The position numbers and the translations under genes were made by a program. The notes under the pieces are model-generated. The model was not told the origin of the DNA and searched no databases. It saw only the letters and a program-made list of their open reading frames with translations. A stretch of 64,000 bases of DNA from Tetranychus cinnabarinus. Taxonomy: Eukaryota; Arthropoda; Arachnida; Trombidiformes; Tetranychidae. The DNA lies in assembly GCA_022266195.1 (NCBI GenBank), contig WHVY01000002.1, positions 2,371,001 to 2,435,000 on the forward strand, in the 5' to 3' direction. Shown piece after piece: positions 24,841 to 35,769 of the stretch (the first letter of the stretch is position 1; each line of letters starts with the position of its first letter).

Positions 24841-25996
24841 ATGTACACAACAACAAGTTCAATATCAACCAAGCAAGTGATTCTAGATGGATATATTTTA
24901 CCCTCGCAAAGCATACTTGGAACAGCACCAAAAATGCTTCTCCTGTTCACCACTGCTTTTTGTCCGGCTTTCAAACTGGCTTATTATTCCATTTACGTTG
25001 TCCCATTTTGTGATTACTCGACAAAGGTATCGACCTTTGAGTGCATTTATATCGATTTAGTTGTAACCATGTTGTCGTTTGAAGTTTTGTTGGTTCTGTT
25101 TGGCTTCGATTTGGATTATTTTAAAAAATTCATTTCCACCATTACACTACTATCCATTGAAATTGATAGTTCAGCTGTTCGAACAATCAAACGAAATCGT
25201 TTATCCAATCGCATCATGCTTGTTATCACTTTCATCTGTCGCATAATTTTTCGCAATATCAACCTGCTATCAAATATTCGTAATCTTGGCAAGTCAAGAG
25301 TTGTGGTAGTTATTTTTACTGAATTTTTCATCACATTTGGTTTATTTTTCCTCCTCAACATGATTTGCAACATTTGCGTCTGTTTACAGGTTGCTTTCAA
25401 TCTTATCAATTCACGAATTGCCGCTTTGACCGAAACAACTAAACAATTGGCCAATTCATTCGATGAAATCAGAAATTTAAGACACAACTACAGTCATACA
25501 GTTCGATCAACGCAGCATGCTGAGAAACTGTTTCGCTGTTTTATAACATTGTTTTATATTGAATACTTTACTTATAATACTATGAATGTTGTTAAATTAT
25601 TTGGACCGAGGACAAAAATTGATCCGATTTACTTTATTTACATGTTTACTCAAACTTTACAACTGATAATCTTGACTTATAATTTGGTCTTAGTGAACAA
25701 CTTGTCTCGTCAAGGATTAGAAGACTTGTATGAATTTTCATTCAAATTAAACTCACTCCATCTATATCATGAAGTAAGTCAATGATAGAATTTAAATTAC
25801 ATCAAAATTATATCAAAAATAAACTTCTTCATTTTCCATTCTTTCTTAGAACGACATCTTTATCGCTCGAATGGCATTAAGTGATGTTGGCTTTACTTTC
25901 GCTAATCTCTTTACCATAAACAATAGTTTCATTACATCGCTACTTACCCTTTCGCTTACCATTATACTTACCTTGGCAAGTTTCCTTTATCAATGA
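24841..25996 (+). CDS. Gustatory receptor-like 7TM protein 3
   Basis: Exons 24841-25773 and 25850-25996 give 359 aa with seven hydrophobic segments. It has the array signatures ILPSQSILGTAPKMLLLF, LRHNYSHTVRSTQHAEKLF and NLSRQGLEDLYEFSFKLNS. It is the most divergent intact member in its N-terminal 35 residues (MYTTTSSISTKQ) and in the third segment (ITFICRIIFRNINLL). The terminal exon still differs from the others by only a few bases (AAC for AAT at its first codon, LLTLSLTIILTLASFLYQ at its end). AATAAA at 26029-26034. Confidence 0.8.
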
Positions 25997-26731
25997 TAAA
26001 CAAAGAATTGTAAAAGAATAAGAATTTGAATAAATAGTTAATAGTTCACAACAAACCAATTGAACTCTGTGAATTTATTGGCTCAGACGATTAAGCGTTA
26101 TATTAATTTAATGTTGAACTTGTTAGTAGAAAAGTGCTAGTAATGCTATTAGTAGTCCATTGAAGACATGATTTATTGGAAGCTGATGTTATACGCATTT
26201 ATCATTCATCTTTTTTTTTCAAAATTCTAAATAAATAGCATAAACAATACATAAATCGAAGCAGCTATAGCGAATCAAGTCAGCCTCAAAATCAACCTCA
26301 AACGTGTCATGCACACTCAGATGGCCTGTTGAGTGTCAAACTCAATTAATGCAATCGATAATATTGAATTATACAGGCTTCAGCAAAGCTCTACGATTTA
26401 GTTTGGCTATTAATCGACTCTGTACTAAATTTTGACTGAGGAAACTTCTCGTATTTTCGCTATAGAAGCTTTCCTTAAAAATGTAAAATAATATTCTTAT
26501 TCTCAATATAATATGGAAATTGTAAAGAAAATTTTTCAATAAAAAATGGAATGATTGATTGAATAAGTTTTGCTTACAATTGACTCAAAAATATAATTAT
26601 TTTCTTTGTACAATAACTTTGATTATTGATTTACGAGCACTGGATATCAAATGGCCAACTTAGAACTGCACCTTTTCCGATTTTAAGAACAGGAACCATT
26701 AATCGAGCAAACATCAAAAGTTACAGTTGAA
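25997..26731. other. Spacer between receptors 3 and 4, with a transposon empty site
   Basis: Spacer paralogous to the 23.0-24.6 kb interval. Around 26409-26450 it carries the uninterrupted sequence whose two halves flank the inverted-repeat element: a left part ending AATCGACTCTGTA, then CTAAATTTTGACTGAGG. The distal upstream box is at 26518-26604. Confidence 0.6.
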
Positions 26732-27945
26732 ATGGCTCCACCAACAAGTCCAAATCCATCCAAGAAAATACTTCTGGATGGATTCATGTTACCATCAAAA
26801 TACATGCTTGGATCATCAGCCAAAATGCTTCTCTTAATTACTATTGGTTTTTGTTCAGCTTACCGGTTCGTTGATGCTGTTATTTACTCTTTCCCTCTTT
26901 GTAATTACACTACAAAGATATCGGTCTTTGAGTGCGTTCATACTGCTTTGGAGGTAATCATTTTTATCTTTGAAATATTCATGGTCCAGTTTGGCTTTAA
27001 TTTGGATTATTTCAAAAAATTTATTTCGACCATTGAATTATTATCCATTGAAACTAATAGTTCAGCTGTTCGGACAATCAAAAAAAATCGTCGATGGAAT
27101 CTCATCCTTCTTGCTATACCTTTCATCGGTAACATTATTCTTTGCACAGTTTACTTGGAATCTGAAATACAAAATGTTGGCATATTCAAATTCATTTTGC
27201 ATGTCATTAGTGAAGTTTGCATAATACTTGGATTTTTCTTCCTTCTCAACATGACTTGCAACATTTGCATCTGTTTACAGGCTGCTTTCAATCAAATCAA
27301 TTCACAGATTGCTGATTTAAACGAAACATCTGAAAGAGTGTTTAATTCATTCCATGAAATTAGAAATTTAAGGAAAAAATACAGTTATGCAGTCCGGTCG
27401 ACACAGAATGCTGAGAAATTGTTGCGTTACTTCATAACACTATTTTACATTGAATATTTCTCTTTCAACATTATGAATATTGTTAGATCATTTGGACCAC
27501 AAGCAAAAATCGGATCGATCTATCTATTGACCATGGTTGTCCACACGACCGAATTGCTAATCTTGACTTATAATTTGGTCTCAGTCAGTAATTTGTCTCG
27601 TCAAGGACTGGAAGACTTGTATGAACTTTCATTCAAATTAAACTCAATCCATTTATATCATGAAGTAAGTCAATAAATTCAAGCCAAAATTTTCGTCAGG
27701 TCGATTCTATCGATTTGTCTAGTAATTTTTGAGACACAGGTTAATAGAATCTCACTCAATCTTAAAAATTAACTTTTGACTTTTCAACTTTTCCCTAGAA
27801 TGACATCTTCATCGCTCGAATGGCATTAAGTGACGTTGGCTTTACTTTCGCCAATCTCTTTACCATCAACAACAGTTTCATTACATCCATGTTCACGCTT
27901 TCATTAACACTTATAATTGCCTTGGCAAGTTTCATTTATCATTGA
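26732..27945 (+). CDS. Gustatory receptor-like 7TM protein 4
   Basis: Exons 26732-27664 and 27799-27945 give 359 aa with the same seven-segment plan and signatures (MLPSKYMLGSSAKMLLL, RKKYSYAVRSTQNAEKLL, SNLSRQGLEDLYELSFKLNS). Its single intron is 134 nt, about twice the length seen in the neighbours, because of extra sequence after the donor. The terminal exon encodes the standard NDIFIARMALSDVGF opening. Nearest relatives are receptors 2 and 7. AATAAA at 27979-27984. Confidence 0.8.
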
Positions 27946-28493
27946 TGATCCAAGAATTGTAAAACTATAAGAATTTCAATAAATCGGTTTATAACTCACA
28001 ACAAATCAATTGAATTCTATTAATTTATTGACTCAGGTGATTATGCGTTATATTAATTCAATGTTTAAATATAATTGAATTTGTTATTTAAGTCCCGAAA
28101 ATCCATCATATCTGGACTTAGAAACCTGAATTGCCAAGGAACTAAATGTCCCTGACTGTACACTATGCAAATTGTAAAGAAAATTGAATGATTGATTGGA
28201 TGAATTTTTGGTTACAATTGAATCATAAATATGATCATTGAAATATGCACAATGGACTTAGTTATAGATAAATTGTGATTTCGATTATTAAAGATCAATA
28301 GTTTTGACTGACCTTCCTGTTAACACTGCATAAGCAACTAAATTGTATTAATATTTGCTAGTTGAAATAAAATTTTATTAATTGCTTGAAGAGTCTTGAA
28401 ACCTCATTGAATACACTAACAGTACGCCCTTTATCAAAATAGTTTTAAGAGAAAGAAATCATTTTCAAGACGAAAATTAAACTCGGTGTTGAA

Positions 28494-28730
28494 ATGTTTC
28501 TACAACCAGTCCAAATCCTGGGTGGATACATTTTACCCTCGAAATTCATACTTGGAAAAGCAACAAGAATCCTTCTCTTGTTTACTCTTGCTTTGCGCTA
28601 CACCGATCGTTTATTCCTCTATTTACACGCTTTCAATTTGAGATTTCACGACAAAGTATCGATCTTATCACTTTGGCACTTAAAGTTCTGTTAATTTTGT
28701 TGGAATCGATTTAAATCATTAAGGCATTTG
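28494..28730 (+). pseudogene. Truncated gustatory receptor-like fragment (unit 5)
   Basis: The 5' end of a receptor unit with its own distal box at 28170-28240. The frame opens at the conserved ATG (28494) with GGYILPSKFILGKATRILLLFT. It has already lost several codons near the N-terminus (the usual PKQMILDG segment), drifts out of register around 28640 and stops at 28692-28694. Array-like sequence fades by about 28730, so everything from the second membrane segment onward, including the terminal exon, is deleted. The next unit's upstream box begins about 60 bp later, consistent with an unequal exchange that removed the body of the gene. Confidence 0.75.
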
Positions 28731-29132
28731 AGCCTTTTCCCCTTCAAATCAATGAAAAAATAATTAATTTCATTTTCAATACAATATGCACATTGTGAAG
28801 TGAAATTTGCTTGACAAAAAAATGATTGATTGAATAAGTTTTGTATCAATTGAATCAGAAATATAATTATTTGCGTTTCAATATTATCAATAAATTATAG
28901 TTGGAATAATTATAGTTGGTGATAATTTAAATTCGCATTTTCTGTGCTTTCATTTTCCTTTAGTCGTGAGTTAAGTCAATGAATAGCTACATTGTATTCA
29001 TATTTGCTAGTTAAGACATGAATATTTGATTACTGGAAGAAAGCTGAAATCTCATTGAAACTGAAGAAACTAGTATTACGTCTTTTCTTTCAGAAATACT
29101 TTTTCGTAGAAACATTAAAATTTGCAGTCCAA

Positions 29133-30279
29133 ATGCTTTCACCATCAAGTCAAAATCCATTGAAAAACACGATTCTGGATGGATTCATGTTACCATCTAA
29201 ATACATGCTTGGATCACAAATTAAAATTCTGCTCTTATTTACCACCGCTTTTTGCCCAGCTTACCGACTGGTCTTTTATGCTATTTACTATCTTCCATTT
29301 TGTGATTACACGACAAAGGAATCGACCTTTGATTGCATTCACACCATCCTTGACGTAATCATTTTGTCACTTGAAATATTGTTGGTTCTTTTTGGCTTAA
29401 ATTTGGATTATTTTAGAAGGTTCATCTCCAGCATTGAATCTCTATCTATTGAAACGGATGATTCAGCTATTAGAACAATAAAACGGAATCGTCGATTAAA
29501 CTCTCTAATTCTTGCTATGTCTTTTATCGGTAACAACATTCTTTGCTCGATTTACACGTTTGCAACAAATACAAATATCGGTATATTCGGACCCGCTTTG
29601 CTTATCACGAATGAAGTTTGCATTGTATTTGGATTTTTCTTCCTTCTCAATATGACCTGCAACATTTGCGTCTTTTTACAGGCTGCTTTCAAGCAAATAA
29701 ATTCAGAAATTGCTGCTTTGAATGGAACAACTAAACAAATGTTTAATTCATTCGATGAAATCAGAAATTTAAGACAAAAATACAGTTATGCAGTTCGGTC
29801 GACACAAAATGCTGACAAATTGTTACGCTACTTTGTAACAATATTTTAAATTGGATATTTCTCTTTTAACATCATGAATATTGTTAGATTTTTCGGACCA
29901 ACGACGAAAATGGAACCGTTTTGGCTATATGCCATGTTGTTTCAAACAGTCCAATTGATCATCGTGACTTATAATTTGGTCTCAGTCAATAACTTATCTC
30001 GTCAAGGATTGGAAGATTTGTATGAATTTTCATTCAAATTAAACTCACTCCATTTATATCACGAAGTAAGTCAAAAACAGAATCTCAATCAATTTCAAAA
30101 ATGAACATTTTACTTTTCAATCTTTTCCCTAGAATGACATCTTTATCGCTCGAATGGCATTAAGTGACGTTGGCTTCACTTTCGCCAATCTATTTACTAT
30201 AAACAACAGTTTCATTACATCCATGTTTACGCTTTCATTGACCATTATAATTGCCTTGGCAAGTTTCATTTATCGTTGA
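29133..30279 (+). pseudogene. Gustatory receptor-like unit 6 with one nonsense codon
   Basis: Full-length by array standards: exon 1, 29133-30065 (311 codons), and exon 2, 30133-30279 (49 codons), with intact splice sites and frame. The only lesion I see is codon 239, TAA at 29847-29849, where paralogues have TAC in the FYIEYF motif of the fifth hydrophobic segment; the neighbouring Glu codon has become GGA. The downstream frame is preserved to a normal stop, so inactivation is recent, or this is a segregating null or a sequencing error. If translated it would end after four membrane segments. It keeps its upstream box (28792-28876) and AATAAA at 30309-30314. Confidence 0.8.
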
Positions 30280-30918
30280 TAAAGAATTGTAATACAATGA
30301 AAGTTTCAATAAATGTGAATAAATCGTAACAAAACAATCGAATTCTGTGAATTTTTTGACTCATACGATTAAACAGTATTTTCAACCGTTAATGATCGCT
30401 ACATGCTCTAGATCTGTCAGCAGTAAAGGACTAATAATGCTAGCTTCGTAATGACACGCTTAAGTTTTTTATACTATTTTACACTAAGCTTGGCATAACT
30501 TTCACACCTTGTCTTTGCAAATAGTTATTCCTATCAGCAACATAATAATACAATGTATAACAATTGTTAGAAAAATTTTAACAAAAAATTGAATGATTGA
30601 TTTAATACATTTTGGTTACCATTGAACAAAAAAGTGCATTATTTGGGTAACAAAATGCACAATGAATTTATTATAGATCGTGAAAACGATGATTGCAAAT
30701 TGATATTAATTTAAACTTTTCTGTGGTCTGCCAATTTTCTTTCAATCGCTTCGATGCTTAGTTAAATTTTATTCATATTTGTTGGTTAAAAAATCAATCT
30801 TGATTGACGCATTGATTGATCTTTAATCTCACTGAAACTGAGCAAGCTAGCATTACGCCTTTTCTGATTTCAAGAAATGGGATCATTTTGTGTGCAAACA
30901 TTTAAAGTTAAAGTTGAA
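30280..30918. other. Spacer between unit 6 and receptor 7
   Basis: Contains the polyadenylation signal of unit 6, spacer sequence shared with other units (AGTAAAGGACTAATAATGC-like near 30421), the distal box at 30566-30647 and the proximal block with ACGCCTTTTCT near 30854. No extra gene. Confidence 0.6.
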
Positions 30919-32063
30919 ATGTCTTTACCAACAAATCTGAATCCCCCCAAACAAATGATTCTGGATGGCTTTATGTTGCCATCAAAATACATGCTTGGAT
31001 CAGCAACTAAAGTTCTGCTCTTATTTACCACTGCTTTGTGTCCAGCTTACCGAATCGTCTTTTATTCAATATATTCTCTCCCATTTTGTAATTACATGAC
31101 AAAGGAATCGATCTTTCAGTGCTTGCATACCGTTTTAGATATGATAATTTTGTCACTTGGAATAACTTTGGTTCTGTTTGGCTTTGATTTGAATTTTTTC
31201 AAAAAATTTATTTCCACCATCGAATTACTATCTATCGAAACCAACAGTTCAGCTGTTAAAACAATCAAACGGAATCGTCAATTCAATCTCTTCATTCTCG
31301 CTATACCTTTTATCGGCACCACTATTCTTTGCATGATTTACATGACATCAGAAATTCCAAATTATGGTTTATTCAAAGTCATTCTGCTTATCATTAACGA
31401 AGCTTGCATCGTATTTGGATCATTATTCCTTGTCAATATGACATGCAATATTTGCATTTGTTTACAGGTCGCTTTCAATCAAATCAATTCAGGAATTAAT
31501 GCTTTGAACGAAACATCCAATCAAGTGTTCAACCATTCATTTCATGAAATAAGAAATTTAAGGAAAAAATACAGTTATGCAGTTCGGTCGACACAAAATG
31601 CTGAGAAATTGTTGCGTTACTTCATAACACTATTTTACATTGAATATTTCTCTTTCAACATCATAAATGTTGTTAGATCATTTGAACCGGGGACAAAAAT
31701 TGAACCGATTTGGCTATTAGCAATGTTGTTCCAAACAATACAATTGGCAATCTTGACTTATAACTTGGTTTCAGTAAACAACTTATCTCGCCAAGGATTA
31801 GAAGACTTGTATGAATTTTCATTCAAATTAAATTCAATCCATTTATACCACGAAGTAAGTCACTAATGAATTCGCATATTTAAAGTATAACTTTTAACTT
31901 TCAATCTTCTTCGTAGAATGACATCTTTATGGCTCGAATGGCATTAAGCGACGTCGGCTTTACTTTCGCCAATCTATTCACCATTAACAACAGTTTCATT
32001 ACATCGCTATTTACCCTTTCATTAACCCTTATAATTGCGCTGGCAAGTTTCATTTATCATTGA
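30919..32063 (+). CDS. Gustatory receptor-like 7TM protein 7
   Basis: Exons 30919-31854 and 31917-32063 give 360 aa. Signatures: MLPSKYMLGSATKVLLLFT, RKKYSYAVRSTQNAEKLL, NLSRQGLEDLYEFSFKLNS. It has one codon more than receptors 2-4 (an extra His in FNHSFHEIRNL), as in receptor 8. An in-frame ATG at 30877 would add 14 residues (MGSFCVQTFKVKVE); I prefer 30919 because it aligns with the start used across the array. Its terminal exon reads DIFMARMALSDVGF, with Met for Ile, as in receptors 8 and 9, grouping these three. AATAAA at 32097-32102. Confidence 0.8.
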
Positions 32064-32882
32064 TAATCAAAGAACTGTAAAAGAATAAGAATTTCAATAA
32101 ATGAGTAATAATTCTAAACAATCAAACAAATGATAATTATGGCAAGCTTTTACGGTTACAAATATTTCTGAACTGGGGTCGCCTTTAATCTCAATTTTAT
32201 AAATTCTTTAAGCGGACGATTATATTTTTTAGATTATCTGAATTTTGAACTGAAATGAGAGCTAGTTCTGGCGAGTTTTGTTTCAACGCTTGTTGCTTTT
32301 CGCTCTCTTTTTCCTCATCCCTTAGTCCCTTATCCCAAAGTTTAATGAAAGTATGGCTAATCCTGGCAAATTTTATGAATATTCTCATTAAGATTTGAAT
32401 ATTGTAAAGAAAAGTTTTCTTAACATAAAATTGAATGACTGATAAGTTTTGATTACAATTGAATCAGAAAATTGAGTTCTTTGAAACACAAAACGCTCAG
32501 TGACTTTGATCATAAATAAATTTTGAAAGTGACAATTAAAAGTCGATAACAATTTAAACTAGCATTAAGTATTAGCTGTATTGTTTTCGTCCTGTTAGTT
32601 TGTACATAAATCTTTCATTGATTGACGAGCCCCGGAACCGCATTGAGTCTGGTCAAACTTAGCAACACGCCTTTTCTCAAACTGATTTCAACAAAAAGAA
32701 ATCATTTTCCGGGACAAAATTAAAAATTTGTATTCATATTTCCTGTTTAAACGAGAACCTTTGATTGATTGAAGAGCCCTGAAATTTCATTGGGAATGAA
32801 CAAACTAGCATTACGCCTTTTCTCAAACTGATTTCATGAAAAGGAATCATTTTTTGTGTAAACACTCAAAGTTACAGTTGAA
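32064..32882. other. Spacer between receptors 7 and 8 with a doubled 5' block
   Basis: The proximal upstream block, which contains ACGCCTTTTCTCAAACTGATTT, occurs twice here, near 32668-32690 and 32812-32834; every other unit has it once. The distal box (32400-32475) is single. The arrangement looks like the remnant of an extra receptor unit whose body was deleted. A 63-codon minus-strand frame at 32197-32388 has no supporting context. Confidence 0.55.
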
Positions 32883-34031
32883 ATGTTTTCACCAACAAGT
32901 CCAAGTCCACCCAAGCAAATGATTCCCGATGGATTCATTTTACCTGCAAAATACATACTTGGAAGAGCAACAAAAATCTTTCTCTTGTTTACTCTTGCTT
33001 TTTGTCCAGCTTTCCGAATCGCCTATCAATCCATTTACGGTATTTCGCTTTGTAATTACACGACAAAGGAATTAATCTTTGATTGCGTACATCACACTGT
33101 AAATGTGATCATTTTGGTGCTTAAAGTTTTGTTGGTTTTGTTTGGCTTTAATTCGGACTACTTTAAAAGATTCATTTCCAATATCGAATTACTTTCCATC
33201 GAAACTGATAGTTCAGCTGTTCAAACGCTCAAAAGAAATCTTCGATGTAATCTCATCATTCTTGTTATACCATTTATTGGTTACACCATTCTAACCCTAT
33301 TTTATATGCTGTCATATAGTCTAAATATTACAAGATCCGTGATTATTTTGCTAATCATCAGTGAACTCCTCATTGAATTCGGAGTGTTATTCCTTCTCAT
33401 CATGATTTGCAACACTTGCGTCTATTTACGGGCTGCTTTCAATCAAGTCAATTCACAAATTGCTACTCTAAATGAAACATCTAATCAATTGTTTACTCAT
33501 TCATCTGATGAAATAAGGAATTTAAGGAAAAGTTACAGTTATGCGGTTCGATCGACACAAAACGCTGAGAAATTTTTCCGTTTCTTCATAACTCTGTTTT
33601 ACATTAAATATTTTTTTTATAACATTATCAATATAGTTAAATCATTCGCACCTCAGACAAAAATTGACCCGATTTTTCTTGTAGCCATATTCATCCAAAC
33701 AATCCCTTTGCTAATATTGACTTATAATTTGGTTTCAGTCAACAACTTATCTCGCCAAGGAATGGAGGATTTGTATGAATTTTCATTCAAATTAAACTCA
33801 ATTCATTTATACCATGAAGTAAGTCAACAACGAAATCACAATCAATTCGAAATTAACTTTTAATTTTTCAATTTTTTCTCTTAGAATGACATCTTTATGG
33901 CTCGAATGGCATTAAGCGACGTTGGCTTTACATTCGCCAATCTCTTCACCATCAACAACAGTTTCATTACATCGATGTTCACACTTTCATTGACCATTAT
34001 ACTTGCCTTAGCAAGTTTCATTTATCATTGA
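32883..34031 (+). CDS. Gustatory receptor-like 7TM protein 8
   Basis: Exons 32883-33818 and 33885-34031 give 360 aa with seven hydrophobic segments. Signatures: ILPAKYILGRATKIFLLFT, RKSYSYAVRSTQNAEKFF and NLSRQGMEDLYEFSFKLNS (Met for Leu). The fifth segment reads FYIKYFFYNIINIV, with Lys for the Glu found in receptors 1-7, a charge change shared only with receptor 9. The first exon starts with about 108 nt identical to receptor 9. AATAAA at 34064-34069. Confidence 0.8.
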
Positions 34032-34620
34032 CGAACAAATAATTGTAAAAGAATCAAAATTTCAATAAATGGTTAATAGTCCTAAATAATCAAACAGATT
34101 CTGAGAATTTATTGAACCACTTATTTGTCTCAAATTGAAATCGGTTTACCAATCCTGTTAGCTTAAAAAAATTTTCTCAAACGATAGATTAAGTTATGAG
34201 ACTAGGTAAGGAAATGAAAATGCATGATAATTTATATATTCTCTGTTTCTTTAGTCTGAATTTTGAATTCTGATTTGATCTGTTGGAATAAGATTTGAAC
34301 ATTGTAAAGAAAAATTTCCTTGACATGGAATGGATTGAATAAGTTTTGATTACAGTTGAATCAGAAAATTGAATTATTTGATTCGCAAAATGCACAATGA
34401 CTTATAAAACGGTAACAATAAAAACTAGCATTAATTATTAGCTGGATTGTATTATTGTAATATTATTGTAATATTTGTATTGCTAGTTAAAACATAAATC
34501 TTTGATTGACGAGCCCTGGAATCTCATTGAGTCTGGCCAAACTTATTAACACGCCTTTCTCAAGGTGATTCTAACGAAAAGAAATCATTTTCGGAAAAAA
34601 AGTTAAAAGTTAAAGTTGAA

Positions 34621-35769
34621 ATGTTTTCACCAACAAGTCCAAGTCCACCCAAGCAAATGATTCCCGATGGATTCATTTTACCTGCAAAATACATACTTGG
34701 AAGAGCAACAAAAATCTTTCTCTTGTTTTCTCTTGGTTTTTGTCCAGCTTTCCGAATCGCTTATCAATCCATTTACGGTATTTCACATTGTAATTACACG
34801 ACAAAGTTATCGATCTTTGAATGTGTTTATACCGCTGTTTCTGTGATTGTTTTGTCGTTTAAAATTTTGTTGGCTTTGTTTAGTTTTAATTTGGATTATT
34901 ATAAAAAATATGTTTCCAACATCGAATTACTATCCATCGAAACTGATAGTTCAGCTGTTAGAAAGATCAAAAGAAATCTTGGATTGAATCTCATCATTCA
35001 TGTTATACCCTTTATTGGTTACGTCATTCTAAGCCTGTTTTATATGTTTTCATATTATCAAGATATTCCCAGATCCGTGATTATTTTGCTAATAATCAGT
35101 GAATTCTTCATTGAATTTGGAGTATTATTCCTTCTCAATATGATTTGCAACACCTGCATCTATTTACGGGCTGCTTTTAATCAAGTCAATTCACAAATTG
35201 CTACTTTAAACGGCACATCTAATCAATCGTTCAATTATTTATTCGATGAAATAAGAAATTTAAGGAAAAGTTACAGTTATGCTGTTCGATCGACTCGAAA
35301 TGCTGAGAAATTTTTCCGTTTCTTCATAACTCTATTTTACATTAAATATTTTTCTTATAACATTATCAATATCGTTCAATCATTCGCACCTCAGACAAAA
35401 ATTGACCTGATTTTCCTTGTACCCATATTCATCCAAACAATCCAACTTATAATCTTGACTTATAATTTGGTCTCAGTCAACAACTTGTCTCGCCAAGGAT
35501 TGGAAGATTTGTATGAATTTTCATTCAAATTAAACTCACTCCATTTATATCATGAAGTAAGCAATAACAGAATCTCAATCAATTTCAAAAATCAACATTT
35601 TACTTTTCTATTTTTCTCTTAGAATGACATCTTTATGGCTCGAATGGCATTAAGTGACGTTGGCTTTACTTTTGCCAATCTCTTTACCATAAACAACAGT
35701 TTCATTACCTCATTATTTACACTTTCACTGACCATTATACTTGCCTTAGCAAGTTTCATTTATCATTGA
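34621..35769 (+). CDS. Gustatory receptor-like 7TM protein 9
   Basis: Last unit of the array. Exons 34621-35556 and 35623-35769 give 360 aa. It begins with the same MFSPTSPSPPKQMIPDG as receptor 8, then diverges around the first extracellular loop (KLSIFECVYTAVSVIVLSF). It keeps RKSYSYAVRSTRNAEKFF and FYIKYFSYNIINIV. The donor reads GAA|GTAAGC rather than GTAAGT. The terminal exon is of the DIFMARMALSDVGF type. AATAAA at 35807-35812. No receptor sequence is visible downstream. Confidence 0.8.

Noticed and set aside
30877..30918. Earlier in-frame ATG for receptor 7
   Set aside because: It is a true ATG but unique to this unit and lies in the conserved 5' block; retained only as an alternative start.
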